A stretch of 64,000 nt of DNA from Elgaria multicarinata webbii (taxonomy: Eukaryota > Chordata > Lepidosauria > Squamata > Anguidae), in contig NC_086178.1 of assembly GCF_023053635.1 (NCBI RefSeq), forward strand, positions 93,294,226 through 93,358,225. The letters run 5' to 3'. Below, piece after piece: positions 44,219 to 55,319 of this stretch (positions within the stretch are counted from its first letter, which is position 1; each line of letters opens with the position of its first letter). The notes below the pieces were generated by a model. That model did no database searches. It was not told where the DNA came from and was given only the letters and a program-made list of their open reading frames with translations. Both the position numbers and the translations under genes were made by a program.

Positions 44219-45205
44219 CAATGGCCCTGTTCAGACAGCGCCATTAACCCTGCCATTAATCGTTTTGTAGTGAAGCAACACGGTTAATGGTGTCGTCTGA
44301 CACACATTTTCCTTAACCATGCATACCTGTTAACCACATTGTGGTCAGCCTCACTAACCACATTATGCAGCATGGTTAGCAGTGCTAAATTTGGTTAAAG
44401 GTGTTGTCTGACATGCATGTGTGGTTAACGGAGCTAAATCATAGAGCTTCCAGTATAGAGCGGGTGAAACTGCCCTGGCCGCACTAGCCTGTGGGCTCAA
44501 TCGCTGCTCCAGACTGCTGCTTTGCTTAAATATTCACTTCGGAGCGGATGCCTTCAGATGTCATAATTAAAACCTGCAGAAGTTCTGGCTTCTGAAACTG
44601 CAGCATATCATACTGCAGGGCAATCGGACAGTGAGGCCGAGAGCACAAGAACTGCTCACTGAATGGACCAATTTATATAAGAACCTGCTGCTGACACTTT
44701 AGCCTGCACTAAAATGGTGAATGCAACTGCCAGGGCTCCTAGCACAAGGACTGCTGGGATACGGGCGAGGAAGCCGGAGGACTCAGGAGTTCATCTAACC
44801 AGTTTGTGGTTAGTGTGCGGTTAAGGAAAACTTAACCACAAAAGGGTTAACAGTGTCCTCTGCTAGTGTTCTGCATGTGGTTACCGCCTCTCCCGACATG
44901 AACCTACCCGTACACTGCGCTCAACATCTAAGGTCCTCCTCCGAGTGCCTACTCCAAGGGAAGCTCGGAGGATGGCAACAAGGGAGAGGGCCTTTTCAGT
45001 GGTGGCCCCCCGACTGTGGAATGATCTCCCCGATGAGGCTCGCCTGGCGCCAACATTGTTATCTTTTCGGCGCCAGGTCAAGACTTTTCTCTTCTCCCAG
45101 GCATTTTTAACAGCATTTTAACAGCATTTAACAACGTTAAGTTTGTTTTTAATGGACCCCACAATTGTTGTTTTTAAATGGATACTGTTGTTTTTATACT
45201 GTTTT

Positions 45206-45244
<39 letters not shown>

Positions 45245-45411
45245 AAATTGTATACTTTTAATGTTTACTATTTTTAAATGTTGTAAACCGCCCAGAGAGC
45301 TTCGGCTGTGGGGCGGTATATAAATGTAATTAATTAAATAAATAAATAAATAATAAACATGGTTAAGCTAACCACAAAGACCTTGAATGTCATCTGAACA
45401 GGGCCATTGAG
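44219..45411. mobile_element. hAT-like element interrupted by a LINE
   Basis: Ends CTCAATGGCCCTGTTCAGAC and TCTGAACAGGGCCATTGAG are inverted. Inside are TTAACCAC / GTGGTTAA repeats, ~400 bp of unclassified filler, and an L2-type LINE at 44,884-45,356. Confidence 0.75.
44884..45356 (+). mobile_element. L2-type LINE 3' end, nested, well preserved
   Basis: The frame reads RTLRSTSKVLLRVPTPREAR, then RERAFSVVAPRLWNDLPDEA and SFRRQVKTFLFSQAF before the stop. A 3'UTR with a (GT)n run at 45,209-45,241 follows, then AACCGCCCAGAGAGCTTCGG and the AATAAA tail. Nearly intact reading suggests youth. Confidence 0.9.
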
Positions 45412-45419
45412 ACCAATCG

Positions 45420-46284
45420 GGTTATTTCAACAAGCCTATTCTAAGGGTTACTGTATGTGGCTCCAACCCACTATCTCTAAAAACCCAAATGGAGATGTAT
45501 TTCTTTATTGGTATTATTTATGTCCTGCTTTCTAAACCAAAATGTCAAAGAATCGCACATACTGTGGATTTATACATAAATAAAATGAGTAGGTCCTTAA
45601 ACTAAAACAAAAGCTGGTGCCCTGATGCTGTAGCCTGGCATCAGACTACAAATGCGGTTATTCTCCTGTTCTCCTCAAGGTGTTCTGTCTTTGTCCACTA
45701 TAGTCATACTTTAAGGAAGAACTGGAGAAAAAACGCCACAAGACCATCTGCTTATAAAGTGCTTTGTAGTCAAATAACTCCAACATCTCTGCTTGTGGTA
45801 ATCTGACCACTTGCCATCTTTTCATAAAATTTCTAAAGCATAAAAACACAAACAATGGAAATGTATCTCTCCCTGTGACACTATTGGCATATATTTGATA
45901 TATTTTATGAAAAGGAGAGATGGACCTAGGGGTTATCTGCATATTATCTGCCCATACCTCTGAATAACTTTCCCCAGCAGTTTCATATAGATGTTGAATG
46001 GCATGGGAGAATAAAATAGAGCCCTGTGGTACCTCACAGCATAACTGTCAAGGCACAGAGCAATAATCCATCAGCACCACCTTCTGGTAGCCTGACCTCT
46101 ACATATAAGTACAAATCTGTATCTGTTATTTCAAAGATTATAGCAACCTAATATAAGGAAGTGGAGAAGCCCGTTTCATTGTGTTCAACAACTGGGAGTC
46201 ATAAATGCTTGCTGATATACTGCAATCATCCAGGGACCTACCACTAGATCCAGTGAAGGCTGTGGCTCTGATGGGGTAGAGACC
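45420..46284. other. Intergenic stretch, no gene
   Basis: No recognised coding or repeat unit; a 94-codon minus frame at 45,658-45,942 has no domain. Confidence 0.4.
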
Positions 46285-46375
46285 CCACTCCGGGTTTCAG
46301 TCAGGACCTTGGATAGCTCCTTTAGAGGGTTCTGACTGGTCCTGACTGAAACCTGCATGGATTCACTGCCCCACT
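46285..46375. mobile_element. Palindromic 'TTTCAGTCAG' MITE, copy 2
   Basis: CTCCGGGTTTCAGTCAGGAC and GTCCTGACTGAAACC enclose TTGGATAGCTCCTTTAGAG. Confidence 0.7.
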
Positions 46376-47030
46376 GACATTGGAGAAGCCCATCTCCACT
46401 GATTTAACTTCGGACCACCCCAGGGGATCAACAGGTGTTGCTGTTGCTTTTACAGTCCTCCTGTATTCATTCTTGGTTCCACAGGGCTCTATTGCATGAT
46501 GTCAGAAGAGACCATGGATTCCTGACAGCTATCTAAGTGACTCTTGGCTTGCAGTAAGTATTGGAAGTTGAGCCCAAAATAAGGTTGTCTATAGTGGTGG
46601 GCTATACATTCCCTTGTCTCTGGTACGAAACCTGCTTGCTGTAAACTGGAAAAGGTGGGAACAGTGCTTTCAACACACTTGTAGTTTGAGAAGATGCCCA
46701 AAAAGTATACTACGCATTATTGCAACAAACTGATGTCTCCTGCCTTTTAATTCTGCTTGGAAACCATTGCATTTTTAAAAAAGTTGTATCTGGTCATATT
46801 ATTATCCCAAGTGGGTCTTGCAACAAAATGTAGCAGTGTGGAGTTCACTTATTCAGGATTCTAATCAGCCAGACATACCCTTTTTCCAGGATACCCCATT
46901 CCATATCTCTTCCCCCAACCCATCCCCCAGTTTTCCGTTCCCCCCTCAATCCAAAAGGAATCCAGTTTTTCATCCAATGTGGACTAAAGACTTGGCAGCA
47001 TAGAATCATATTTGCCAAAATAGTCATGTA
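46376..47030. other. Intergenic stretch, nothing recognised
   Basis: No gene and no named repeat. Confidence 0.4.
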
Positions 47031-47035
47031 ATAGG

Positions 47036-47137
47036 TATTTATTTCATTTTTATGCCACTCTTCTTCCAAAAAACTCAGGGCATAAATGCTTCTCACCCCT
47101 TTATCTTCACAATGCCCCTGTGAGGTAGGTTAGACAT

Positions 47138-47172
<35 letters not shown>

Positions 47173-47495
47173 TTATTGCATTTATATCCCACCTTTTTTC
47201 CTCCAAAGAACCCAAGGCGGCGTACATAATCGTCCTCCTCTCCATTTTATCCTCACAACAACAACCCTGTGCGGTAGGCTGGGCTGAGAGTCTGTGACTG
47301 GCGGAAAGTCACCCAGTTTCCATGGCCGAGTGGGGACAAGAACCCGGATCTCCCGACTCCCAGTCCAACACCTTAGCCACTACACTGTACACTTTGTGGC
47401 AGGCAAATTAGTCACCAGTGGTCTTCATGGCTGAGGGGACTTGAACTCAGGTTCTCCTTAGTCCTATTCTAGCACCCTAACCATTATCTTGTTCC
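47036..47495 (-). repeat. Older CORE-SINE split by a younger CORE-SINE
   Basis: Outer copy: 3' part at 47,036-47,130 (minus: CCTCACAGGGGCATTGTGAA, ATAAAAATGAAATAAATA) and 5' part at 47,396-47,495 (GAGAACCTGAGTTCAAGTCC). Together they bracket the inner copy. Confidence 0.85.
47135..47395 (-). repeat. Younger CORE-SINE, near full length
   Basis: Minus strand: GTGTAGTGGCTAAGGTGTTG head, GATCCGGGTTCTTGTCCCCA box B region, TCACAGACTCTCAGCCCAGC CORE, GCCGCCTTGGGTTCTTTGG and GGTGGGATATAAATGCAATA with a long (AAAT)n tail. Confidence 0.9.
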
Positions 47496-47499
47496 CTTG

Positions 47500-48700
47500 T
47501 ATCTTTGCCCACACATGTAATATTCATGTGTAGAAAAGGAACACATGTCTTTAACTAAGAATCATGGCAAGCCACATGGGAGATTCCACTTATACGCATG
47601 CTTCTTACTTAGGGAAACCTCTGAGATGTTGTCAGAACAGTGGTCCACAAGGACCTTAGGGAACAAGTACATCCTCTTTGGGATACCCTCAAAACATTGT
47701 CTGCTATTGAACAAACTCCCCTGTGCCTATTCATCTGAAACCTGGTAGTGGCTCAGAAGGGGCTGCTATCCCTGCAAATTTCATCCAATTCTGCCAAGAA
47801 TTTTTTAAAAAAGTTTTCAGCAGTTCCATTTTCTCACGTTTGGCAGGTGTAATCCCCTCCTAAGGGGCTGCAAATATCATCCAGTTCTGATCAAGAGAAA
47901 AAAAAGATTACAGTTGAAGCAGCGAATCGGGGTCTGAGTTGAATCAGTATCTGAGTTGAATTGGTGTCAGTGCATACCTCTACTTTATCTCACTGAAGAG
48001 AGGAGCCATTTTAGAAAAATGCAGCATGTGGAGGAAATACTGCTCTTACATTCTTTATCAAGCAATCAATTAACGTAAGTAACAATAGTTATTTCTGCCC
48101 TTCGTGCTTTTCACATGCTTTCTGACTTTAGAATCGCCATGTTTAAATGCAGTATGTCCACCTCTCATTATGAGAGGTTGAAGACACAGAACGGGGATAT
48201 TCCTCAACCTCAGGAACTGGTGCTGGTGAGCTCCCCAGGGAAGCATCTGGCTGGTCACTCTTGCAGGTGGACTAGCTGGACCTACTCCTCTGATTATGAG
48301 AGGCCCTTGGCCCATTCTGATGAGATTTCTCCTCCTACACCACGACAGGCAGCAATTTCTGATAGCCAGTTCACAAAAACGCTGTGCACCATTTCACACT
48401 CTTATTCTTGGGTTACTTTCCATACAAGACCCTTTCACAATGGTTGAGGCCCCTGCTCTTTCACAGTCACCTGGAAAACACATAAACTGTGGTTCCACAC
48501 AAACTTAATATATTACTACCTTCCTCATAAAAATCCTGCAGTGCCCATCCTCACAGGCAAGAAACCACCAAATGATTGATGGTTGGGACATCTGTTGGAA
48601 TTTTTCTGAGGGGTGGGGGCAAAGCTCCACAGCAGCTTGTGGTTATAAGTCATGCACATAGCATGCACTGCTACAACACACCTCTGCACTTTCCTTGTGT
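47500..48700. other. Intergenic stretch, no gene
   Basis: Short frames only; nothing I can name. Confidence 0.4.
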
Positions 48701-48714
48701 GTCCTCTTTGTTAC

Positions 48715-49030
48715 TTAGCATCACATTTTATGAGTTTCTCTACATGAGCAATTTATTATATGTCACTCGTGGTAGTTTGCTGTTCCTTTACATGTTGCCA
48801 TCTCCTGCACTTTTCCCAGGATGTCTCCTGAACTTTCTGCTTGCTTTTTTTAAAAAAAATCAGAGATAATGCAGCATTTTAAATTATCACGGGATATCCG
48901 TGTGTAAAGCCAGCATAGTGCTAGAATTCTGCCACTAGATGGCTCTGTTTCATTGAACATAATAGCATTGCTAAGAGGCAATGCTATTTTAATTTTTCAC
49001 TTAAAAATCGTGTGGTCGCCATCTAAAGGA
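48715..49030. repeat. Relative of the repeat hosting the 50.19-51.22 kb element
   Basis: ATCAGAGATAATGCAGCATT, CCACTAGATGG and TCGTGTGGTCGCCATCTAAA correspond in order to 50,171-51,400. A C16 homopolymer follows at about 49,079-49,094. Confidence 0.55.
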
Positions 49031-49419
49031 GCCAATTGTAAACACAGAAGAAGAAACCCCAGTAAGAATTCAGTTTCTCCCCCCCCCCCCCCCCGCCGTT
49101 AACGTGGAGACACTCTATGACTTTTAGAAGCCTACACAGAGTAGTAGAAGGTCCTGGGAATTCAACAGCACTAGTGCAGAGAAGAGTGTTATATTCAAGA
49201 AGCATCACAAACTCCAACAAAAATGTATTTGGAATGAGGGGTTAAAAAAATAATCTCAGAACAAAAGAAAAATGAGTCAAATGCACAGTTGACTTACGAA
49301 TATTTTAAGTATATTTTATGACTTTACCGCCCCTATCGTAATATTATCAACTTCACGTGACTTGCCCTAGAATAATTTCCTTCCTCTTGGAAACATTGCT
49401 GAAGACTCTTTAGAACAGT

Positions 49420-49552
49420 CTTCCTCAACCTGGTGCCATCCAGATGTTTTGGACTGCAACCTCAGCATGCCGGACCATTAGCCATGCTGCCTGGGGCTGA
49501 TTGGAGTTGAAGTCCAAAACATTTTAAGGGCACCAGGTTGGGGAAGGCAGCT
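49420..49552. mobile_element. Palindromic 'CTGGTGCC' MITE
   Basis: CTTCCTCAACCTGGTGCCAT, GTTTTGGACTGCAACCTCAG, GATTGGAGTTGAAGTCCAAA and GGGCACCAGGTTGGGGAAGG. Confidence 0.8.
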
Positions 49553-50185
49553 CTAGAGAATAGTAATGGAGTCTGTGAGGAATGTCTTTAGCAGTGGGAG
49601 GAGAAATTAGTTTATTTGATCAGGTTTTAGGGTTCTAGAGGAACCCAGATTACTCACTTTACTTTTCACATTGTTACCAGCCACTGTTTACATCAGCTAA
49701 CAATACAACTTTTGCATGACTTGAATTTTGACTACAGCGATGTTCTTCTGGAATTGTGTATTTTTTTCTTTGAACTGTACAGTTTGTGTATGGTTACACA
49801 TTTTTTTTAAAAGCCATTACAGTTATTTAAAAGGCCATTTCAGGGTTGAAGGGCATGGTTAAAATTGGGGTGGGGTGGGATAATCTGTTCATCTTGCACC
49901 CCACTGCTAGGCTGTACTACAGGCAACACACAATAGATTCAGGTACCTTCATAAGAGGCTTTTTTATTTCTACAATACCTGCAAAAACACCGTGGAGCTG
50001 TGTTGCACATTATCTCAGCTCCAAGGTCCACACAGACAGCTTCTTCACGTGAGTGATTTATTGCACACATATGATTGGCCACTCATGGAAGTTTGTGGGT
50101 CATTTACATGACACTGTCAATCTCCAGGACATGTCCTGCCCCTTCCACCGATAAACTCACTTTTGAAAAGATCAGAGCTAATGTT

Positions 50186-51224
50186 AGGGTAACCATATGA
50201 CCGAATTTGCCCGGATTTGTCTGGGTTTTTGAAGGCAAATCCGGGAGGGGAGGGGAAATCCCCCCCAAAGAGCAGCTCTAATGGGAATTAACAAAAATGC
50301 TTATAACTCCGTCATTTTTTAAGATAAAGACATGAAACTTGGCACAATGGTAGCTCTTAGGAAGGGCTTTAGTCATACCAAATTTGAAACAGATCCGTTA
50401 ATCCATTGATTTTTTAGGATTTTTTTAAAAATTGAGGTTTTAAAATTATTATTTTTTAAATCATCATTTTTAAAATTAAAGAGATGAAACTTTGTACCAT
50501 GATAGGATGTAGGTAGAGCTTTAGCCACACCAAATTTGAAACAGATCTGTTCATCCATTGATTTTTTAGGATTTTTTTTAAAATTGAGGTTTTAAAATTA
50601 TTATTTTTAAAATCATCATTTTTAAAGATAAAGAGATGAAACTTTGTACCATAATAGGATTTAGGTAGAGCTTTAGCCACACCAAATTTGAAACAGATCT
50701 GTTCATCCATTGATTTTTTAGGAATTTTTTTAAAAAATGAGGTTTTAAAAATATTATTTTTTAAACTGTCATTTTTAAAGATAAAGAGCTGAAAGTTGGC
50801 ACAATGATAGCTTTTAGGTAGAGCTTTAGCCATACCAAATTTGAAACAGATCTGGGGGCAGTAGCAAACCCTGTTAACAACGACAACAGCTTGCAATGAG
50901 TGAAGATACAGTCAGAAAAGGTATTTGAGGGAAGGGGACAATGTAACACACAGAGTATAGCAAAAGCTTCAAAGTACAGCAAAACCTACAAAAGTAGGAG
51001 TGAGTGAAGTTAATTTCAGATACATTGAATCTCTCACTTGTTCTTTATTTCAGTGATTTTAACATTAAGATGTTATGTAGAACAGATTTGTCTTAAATAT
51101 GTGCTGTAAAATCAGACATGTGACCAAGGCTATGTTCAGGTGGGCACGCCCCCTTGGTACTGGACACGCCCCCTTGGGGCGACCATGTTGTCCTCCTTTT
51201 TGGTTTCCAAAATATGGTCACCTT
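50186..51224. mobile_element. hAT-like element with internal minisatellite and target duplication
   Basis: AGCTAATGTT is repeated exactly at 50,176-50,185 and 51,225-51,234. Ends AGGGTAACCATATG and ATATGGTCACCTT are inverted repeats of the 1.84/58.64 kb family. The element is 1,039 bp because it carries a four-unit 152-bp array. No transposase frame. Confidence 0.85.
50283..50860. repeat. 152-bp tandem array (about 3.8 units)
   Basis: AAATTTGAAACAGATC recurs at 50,380, 50,532, 50,684 and 50,837. Each unit runs ATCATTTTTAAAGATAAAGA, GATGAAACTTTGTACC, AGGTAGAGCTTTAGCC, CATCCATTGATTTTTTAGGA. A 146-codon minus-strand frame arises from the array; as 152 is not a multiple of three, successive units are read in different frames, so it is not a repeat protein. 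Confidence 0.92.
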
Positions 51225-51419
51225 AGCTAATGTTCTATTAAAATTATTGTGGGATATTGCAGGCCACTAGATGGCATTGTTTTGTTTAACAAAAGAGGGG
51301 AAGTTTTCAATTACAAATTTTGTGAAGAAGGGAAGTTTTCAATTACAAATCATGTGGCCACCATTCGTCACAGTCTAAAGGAGCCATAGTCAATGTGGAA
51401 AGACTCCAGAAGAAGAAGA

Positions 51420-53060
51420 AATGGTAAGACGCTCTAAGAGAGAGATGGATAGAGGTTCCATTTGGGCCTCTTGCAAGAGCTTAAAATGGCAGGTTCTTTT
51501 AAATATATATAAGCTTGTTGTGAGATAGAGATAGAGATCACAACAACCCATTCTATCCTTTAATAAATTGCATTGCTGCTACATTCAATTTCACAGCCCC
51601 ATCTGCATTTCCCTAAAACACCAGCCACACTCCAGAGTTGTCATACGCTACTCTAACACACACTCCTCCACAAAATAGGGATGATAACTCTGGGCTACTT
51701 GTATAATCCAGTTTTTCTCTGCCATAGCCGAAGGCCTAACAGGCCACAGTGCTGCCTGGCTTAGGCCTATCAGAAAGTTGGCCTCACTGCCCCTTTCCAG
51801 GTCCTCGTTCTACCCTTTGCATTGCAGCCACTCTCAGCTAAGGTCGATGGAACTCCCACCCCAAGGTTTAATTTACTGGCCTACTATGGGTGGGCCTCCC
51901 CTGCCTCTGTTGAGGGAACTGGTGACTAGAGATAACTCATGGGGCAGGTGTGCACAGCATGAGGTGCTGTTGTCACTCTCAGAAAGAAGCTACTTTGGTG
52001 TGGAGAAGTCTGGTCGTCCTTCGGCCTGCTATTTCCTCTTTGCCTTAAAGGCAGGCGCTCCTGCCATGCCGGTTAAACTTGAGAGTATCCCTCCTATGTT
52101 TAATTGACTGACTGACTGTCCTGTCCTCAGCCTTGCCTGGGCCCTGAAAGTAGAGATAGCTGTGGGGAGACACAGCACAAGCAGCCACTGTTTCTGCTCT
52201 CAGAATGACGCCATGACTGGAATCTGGAGTTGTGGCAATTGCATGTCTTGCCCCTATAAGCAGAAGTCCATGAGTTACGGGAATCGGGAAGAGCCATCTG
52301 GAGAATCATGGAGGGCCAGATTGGGACCTCAGGTGAGCCAGATTTATCCCACAGGCTTCAGGTTCTACACCCCTGCTCTAATCCCCAGGCCACACTGTCT
52401 CCCAGTATGGCGCATCTGAAGGACTGGACCAAGTTTACTAAAGAATGTGTGGCTGACTAGGCTAATGCATCTCACGAAAAGCCGACGAAGTAGTAGTATA
52501 AAGGCTGCACCATAAGCAGCTGTCAGAGATGGGCCAGGGAGTCAGAGCTGAGCGATGCACAGAAACACACCAGAGCCAGAAAGACCATGTGGCTCAAACA
52601 AAGTCACAGGCCAACCAGGAAGCTTTTTATAGCCCTTCCTGTCCAGGAAGTCCCAATTGCTTGGGAGCATGGGGCTAACCAGCATCTGAGAATACTTCAC
52701 TGCCAAAAATTACAATTACAATTCTTGTAGACCACCACATGGGGCAGCAGAACACAGAACTGGTTCCTGGTTCTAGCCCAGGCTACTCCTGACAAGTACT
52801 AAACTGCTTTGGACTATATGTGGGCACTCACTAGAATGAAAAAACAAACAAACCCTGCATATAGAATATTAGATGTCAAGGGAACAGGTTCTAACTTAGT
52901 CTTTTCCCTGACAAGCATGTTAGTTTTCTATGTGCAGGGATTTTGTTGTATTTTATTGGCATGGAGAAGCGTTCCATCATATAAGCCCCCACTTGCAGCC
53001 TGATATGGTGTGGTTCAGAAACACGTTTATCAGTTTGTTTGCATTTTAGGAGAGCTAGGC
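51420..53060. other. Intergenic stretch with unclassified repeats
   Basis: No gene. The frame at 51,778-52,107 (109 codons) has no domain. Around 52,310-52,390 phrases such as GAGGGCCAGATTGGGACCTC look like a decayed MITE. Confidence 0.35.
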
Positions 53061-53455
53061 CTAATACCTAAGAGGGAACATAGGAAGCTGCCTTATACTG
53101 ACCGGTTTTGCACCATCGGCAGACAGTTAACAAGCCATAGTGGTTTGTTAACTACGCTGCACATGCTGGCCACATGCCAGGGGGAGATGCATAATTACCC
53201 TCCGCATTCCAGTCTCAGAACATGAATTGTATCCCAAAGAAAATGGACAGACAGTGCAAGTCCTGGAATCCTGATGTAAAATGATCTTAGCAACCCATTT
53301 CTCTGTGGTGGTGAGTTATTGCGTGTAGCTTTTGGAGGCTCTGCATAGTGTGCGTTGCCACAAAACCTGCCTCTATTGGTGATGCAACCCTAGGCAGCTG
53401 ATATTTTGTAGTAAATATTATACTGACAAACTGCATGACAATAACCCATTTGGTG

Positions 53456-53647
53456 CAGGCCTGTAGCCAGTGGGGAGGGGGGATAGGACCCCTTAAAATT
53501 TCTCTGTCCCCTTTTTTTTTAACAAATGAATAATTTTAAAAAAAAATCTTTTTACAATTTTTTGTTTAAAAAGCCTGCAAAGCCGATGAACTGCCCCCTA
53601 CTATTTTGGCACTCCACCCCAGTACTTTTAGCCTGGCTACAGCCCTG
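53456..53647. mobile_element. hAT MITE with perfect 8-bp TSD
   Basis: Ends CAGGCCTGTAGCCAG and CTGGCTACAGCCCTG. The duplication ATTTGGTG is exact at 53,448-53,455 and 53,648-53,655. 192 bp, AT-rich interior. Confidence 0.92.
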
Positions 53648-53754
53648 ATTTGGTGCACTATTGCAGCTGTCCATATCTATAGGGTAGGAGCTATATATCT
53701 TTTTAATATGAAGTTGTAATCTTTTATGTATAAACACCGCTCATTTCCCCAAGA

Positions 53755-53835
53755 GTCTATCACTACAACTCCCATCACCCCCAGCCAGCAAATGTGCAAT
53801 CCAACACAGTTGGACGACACCTGATCGAGGAAGGC
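53755..53835. mobile_element. Palindromic 'CTGGTGCC' family MITE, short
   Basis: ATCACTACAACTCCCATCAC, ATCCAACACAGTTGGACG, CACCTGATCGAGGAAGG. Confidence 0.6.
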
Positions 53836-53982
53836 TGCTGATATGACTATGAAACAGATAGTGAAAGTCTTGATTCTAAATTGATCCCAGGAAGTTAAGC
53901 AGACTTAGCCTTTAGCCAGTGACCTCCTCAACGTTTCCCCCTTACTTTCTGCCATGTAAGTGCACGGCTGCTATCTACAATA

Positions 53983-54113
53983 ATAAAAAAGGATGTGTGT
54001 CAGTCTGTCCATCCATCAGCAGCATAGCACCAAGATTATGAAATCTCGATACCTGAAACTTGGCATGCACACTAAGGAGGCCCTAGGCATGTGCTGTTAC
54101 TTCATATTTTAAT

Positions 54114-54155
<42 letters not shown>

Positions 54156-54720
54156 TACCCAAGTGGTAGAAGCCTGCAGTAGCATCTACAACCACTAGGG
54201 GCAGATGTCCCTACCCAGCAAATACAGTTTGGAAGTTGGAAATAACTTGCCTTTGGATGGCAGAGTGGGATCGTGGCAGGACCATTTTTCAATCAGCTCT
54301 CCTCAGAGACTAGTTTTACTTCTTGTCCTCCTCTGAACTCGTTGTACTAGGAAAATACCGATCTTGCTTTGAATTCCTCCTGGGTCCCAACCTTTCAAAC
54401 AATTTAACTTTCTACTATCTGACTTACACTCACAGAGGAAGATTAAGCTGGCATGCTGCTATTGCTTTCAGCTGGACAAATATAACTTTGGCTGGTTTAA
54501 TAATAGACAACTTTAATTTGAGGATGGCTGCACAGTTTGCTCTTCCTTCCACTAGGGGTATTAAAAGGTTTGCTGGTTTCGAAAGTGACAGGGTGTCCCT
54601 TCTTGTTTCGGAACAAAGAGACAACATTACCTGTGACCTGAAATTACACTTTAGAAGTGATTTAAAGTATTATCTTCTTCATTGCCCACAGCAGGAATAG
54701 TGGAAGAGACTTTCTATACC
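53983..54720. other. Unclassified element-like region with a 125-codon frame
   Basis: Opens with AATAATAAAAAAGGATGTGT, GTCTGTCCATCCATC and ACCTGAAACTTGGCATGC, wording of the kind seen at the heads of Helitron-like and related animal repeats. A (TAA)n run follows at 54,117-54,154. The plus frame 54,323-54,700 (begins MSSSELVVLGKYRSCFEFLL, includes RMAAQFALPSTRGIKRFAGF) matches no family I know. No splice sites or promoter are evident. It abuts the 149-bp array. Confidence 0.3.
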
Positions 54721-54739
54721 ATGAGTATAGTGTACATGA

Positions 54740-55310
54740 GTAAGTTTGAGCAATTTTTGGAGCTAATTATATCAGGCTCTCCTAGTAATGTGTGACTGGT
54801 GAGTTTGGTTGAATTACCTCAGTTGGAAGCTGCCGTTCCGGCCCATTTTGCCCAATACGGACTTTGGCCCGGAACGGGTATCGGAACGTGGTTTCAGTGC
54901 AATATTTGGAGCTAATTATAACAGGCTCACCTAGTAATGTGCATTTGGTGAGTTTGGTTGACTTACCTCATTTGGAAGCTGCCGTTCCGGCCCATTTTGC
55001 GCAATATGGACTATGGCCCAGGACGGGTATCAGAACGTGGTTTTGGTGCAAGATTTGGAGCTTATTATATCAGGCTCACCCAATAATGTGTGACTGGTGA
55101 GTTTGGTTGACTTACCTCACTTGGAAGCTGCTGTACTGGCCTGTTTTGCGCAATATGGACTATGCGTGGAACGGGTATCAGAACGCAGTTTCTTTGGACG
55201 TTTTGTGGCTTGTTGCATCACTGCCATGGAGTTATGTGTGACTGGTGAGCTTGGTTGATATCACTCGTTCAGAAGTGGCCGTTCCAGCCATCCCATTCTG
55301 TTCCGGATGT
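54740..55310. repeat. 149-bp tandem array (about 3.8 units)
   Basis: Unit starts (TTTGGAGCTAATTATA or close) fall at about 54,757, 54,906, 55,055 and a decayed one near 55,203. Each unit carries GTGAGTTTGGTTGA, GGAAGCTGCCGTTCCGGCCC, CAATATGGACTATGGCCC and AACGGGTATCAGAACG. Units diverge progressively toward the right. The paired GTTCCGG / CGGAAC words can form a small hairpin in each unit. Confidence 0.92.
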
Positions 55311-55319
55311 TGTTCTGGG

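Noticed and set aside
50456-50896. 146-codon frame resembling a repeat protein
   Set aside because: It comes from the 152-bp array, whose period is not a multiple of three.
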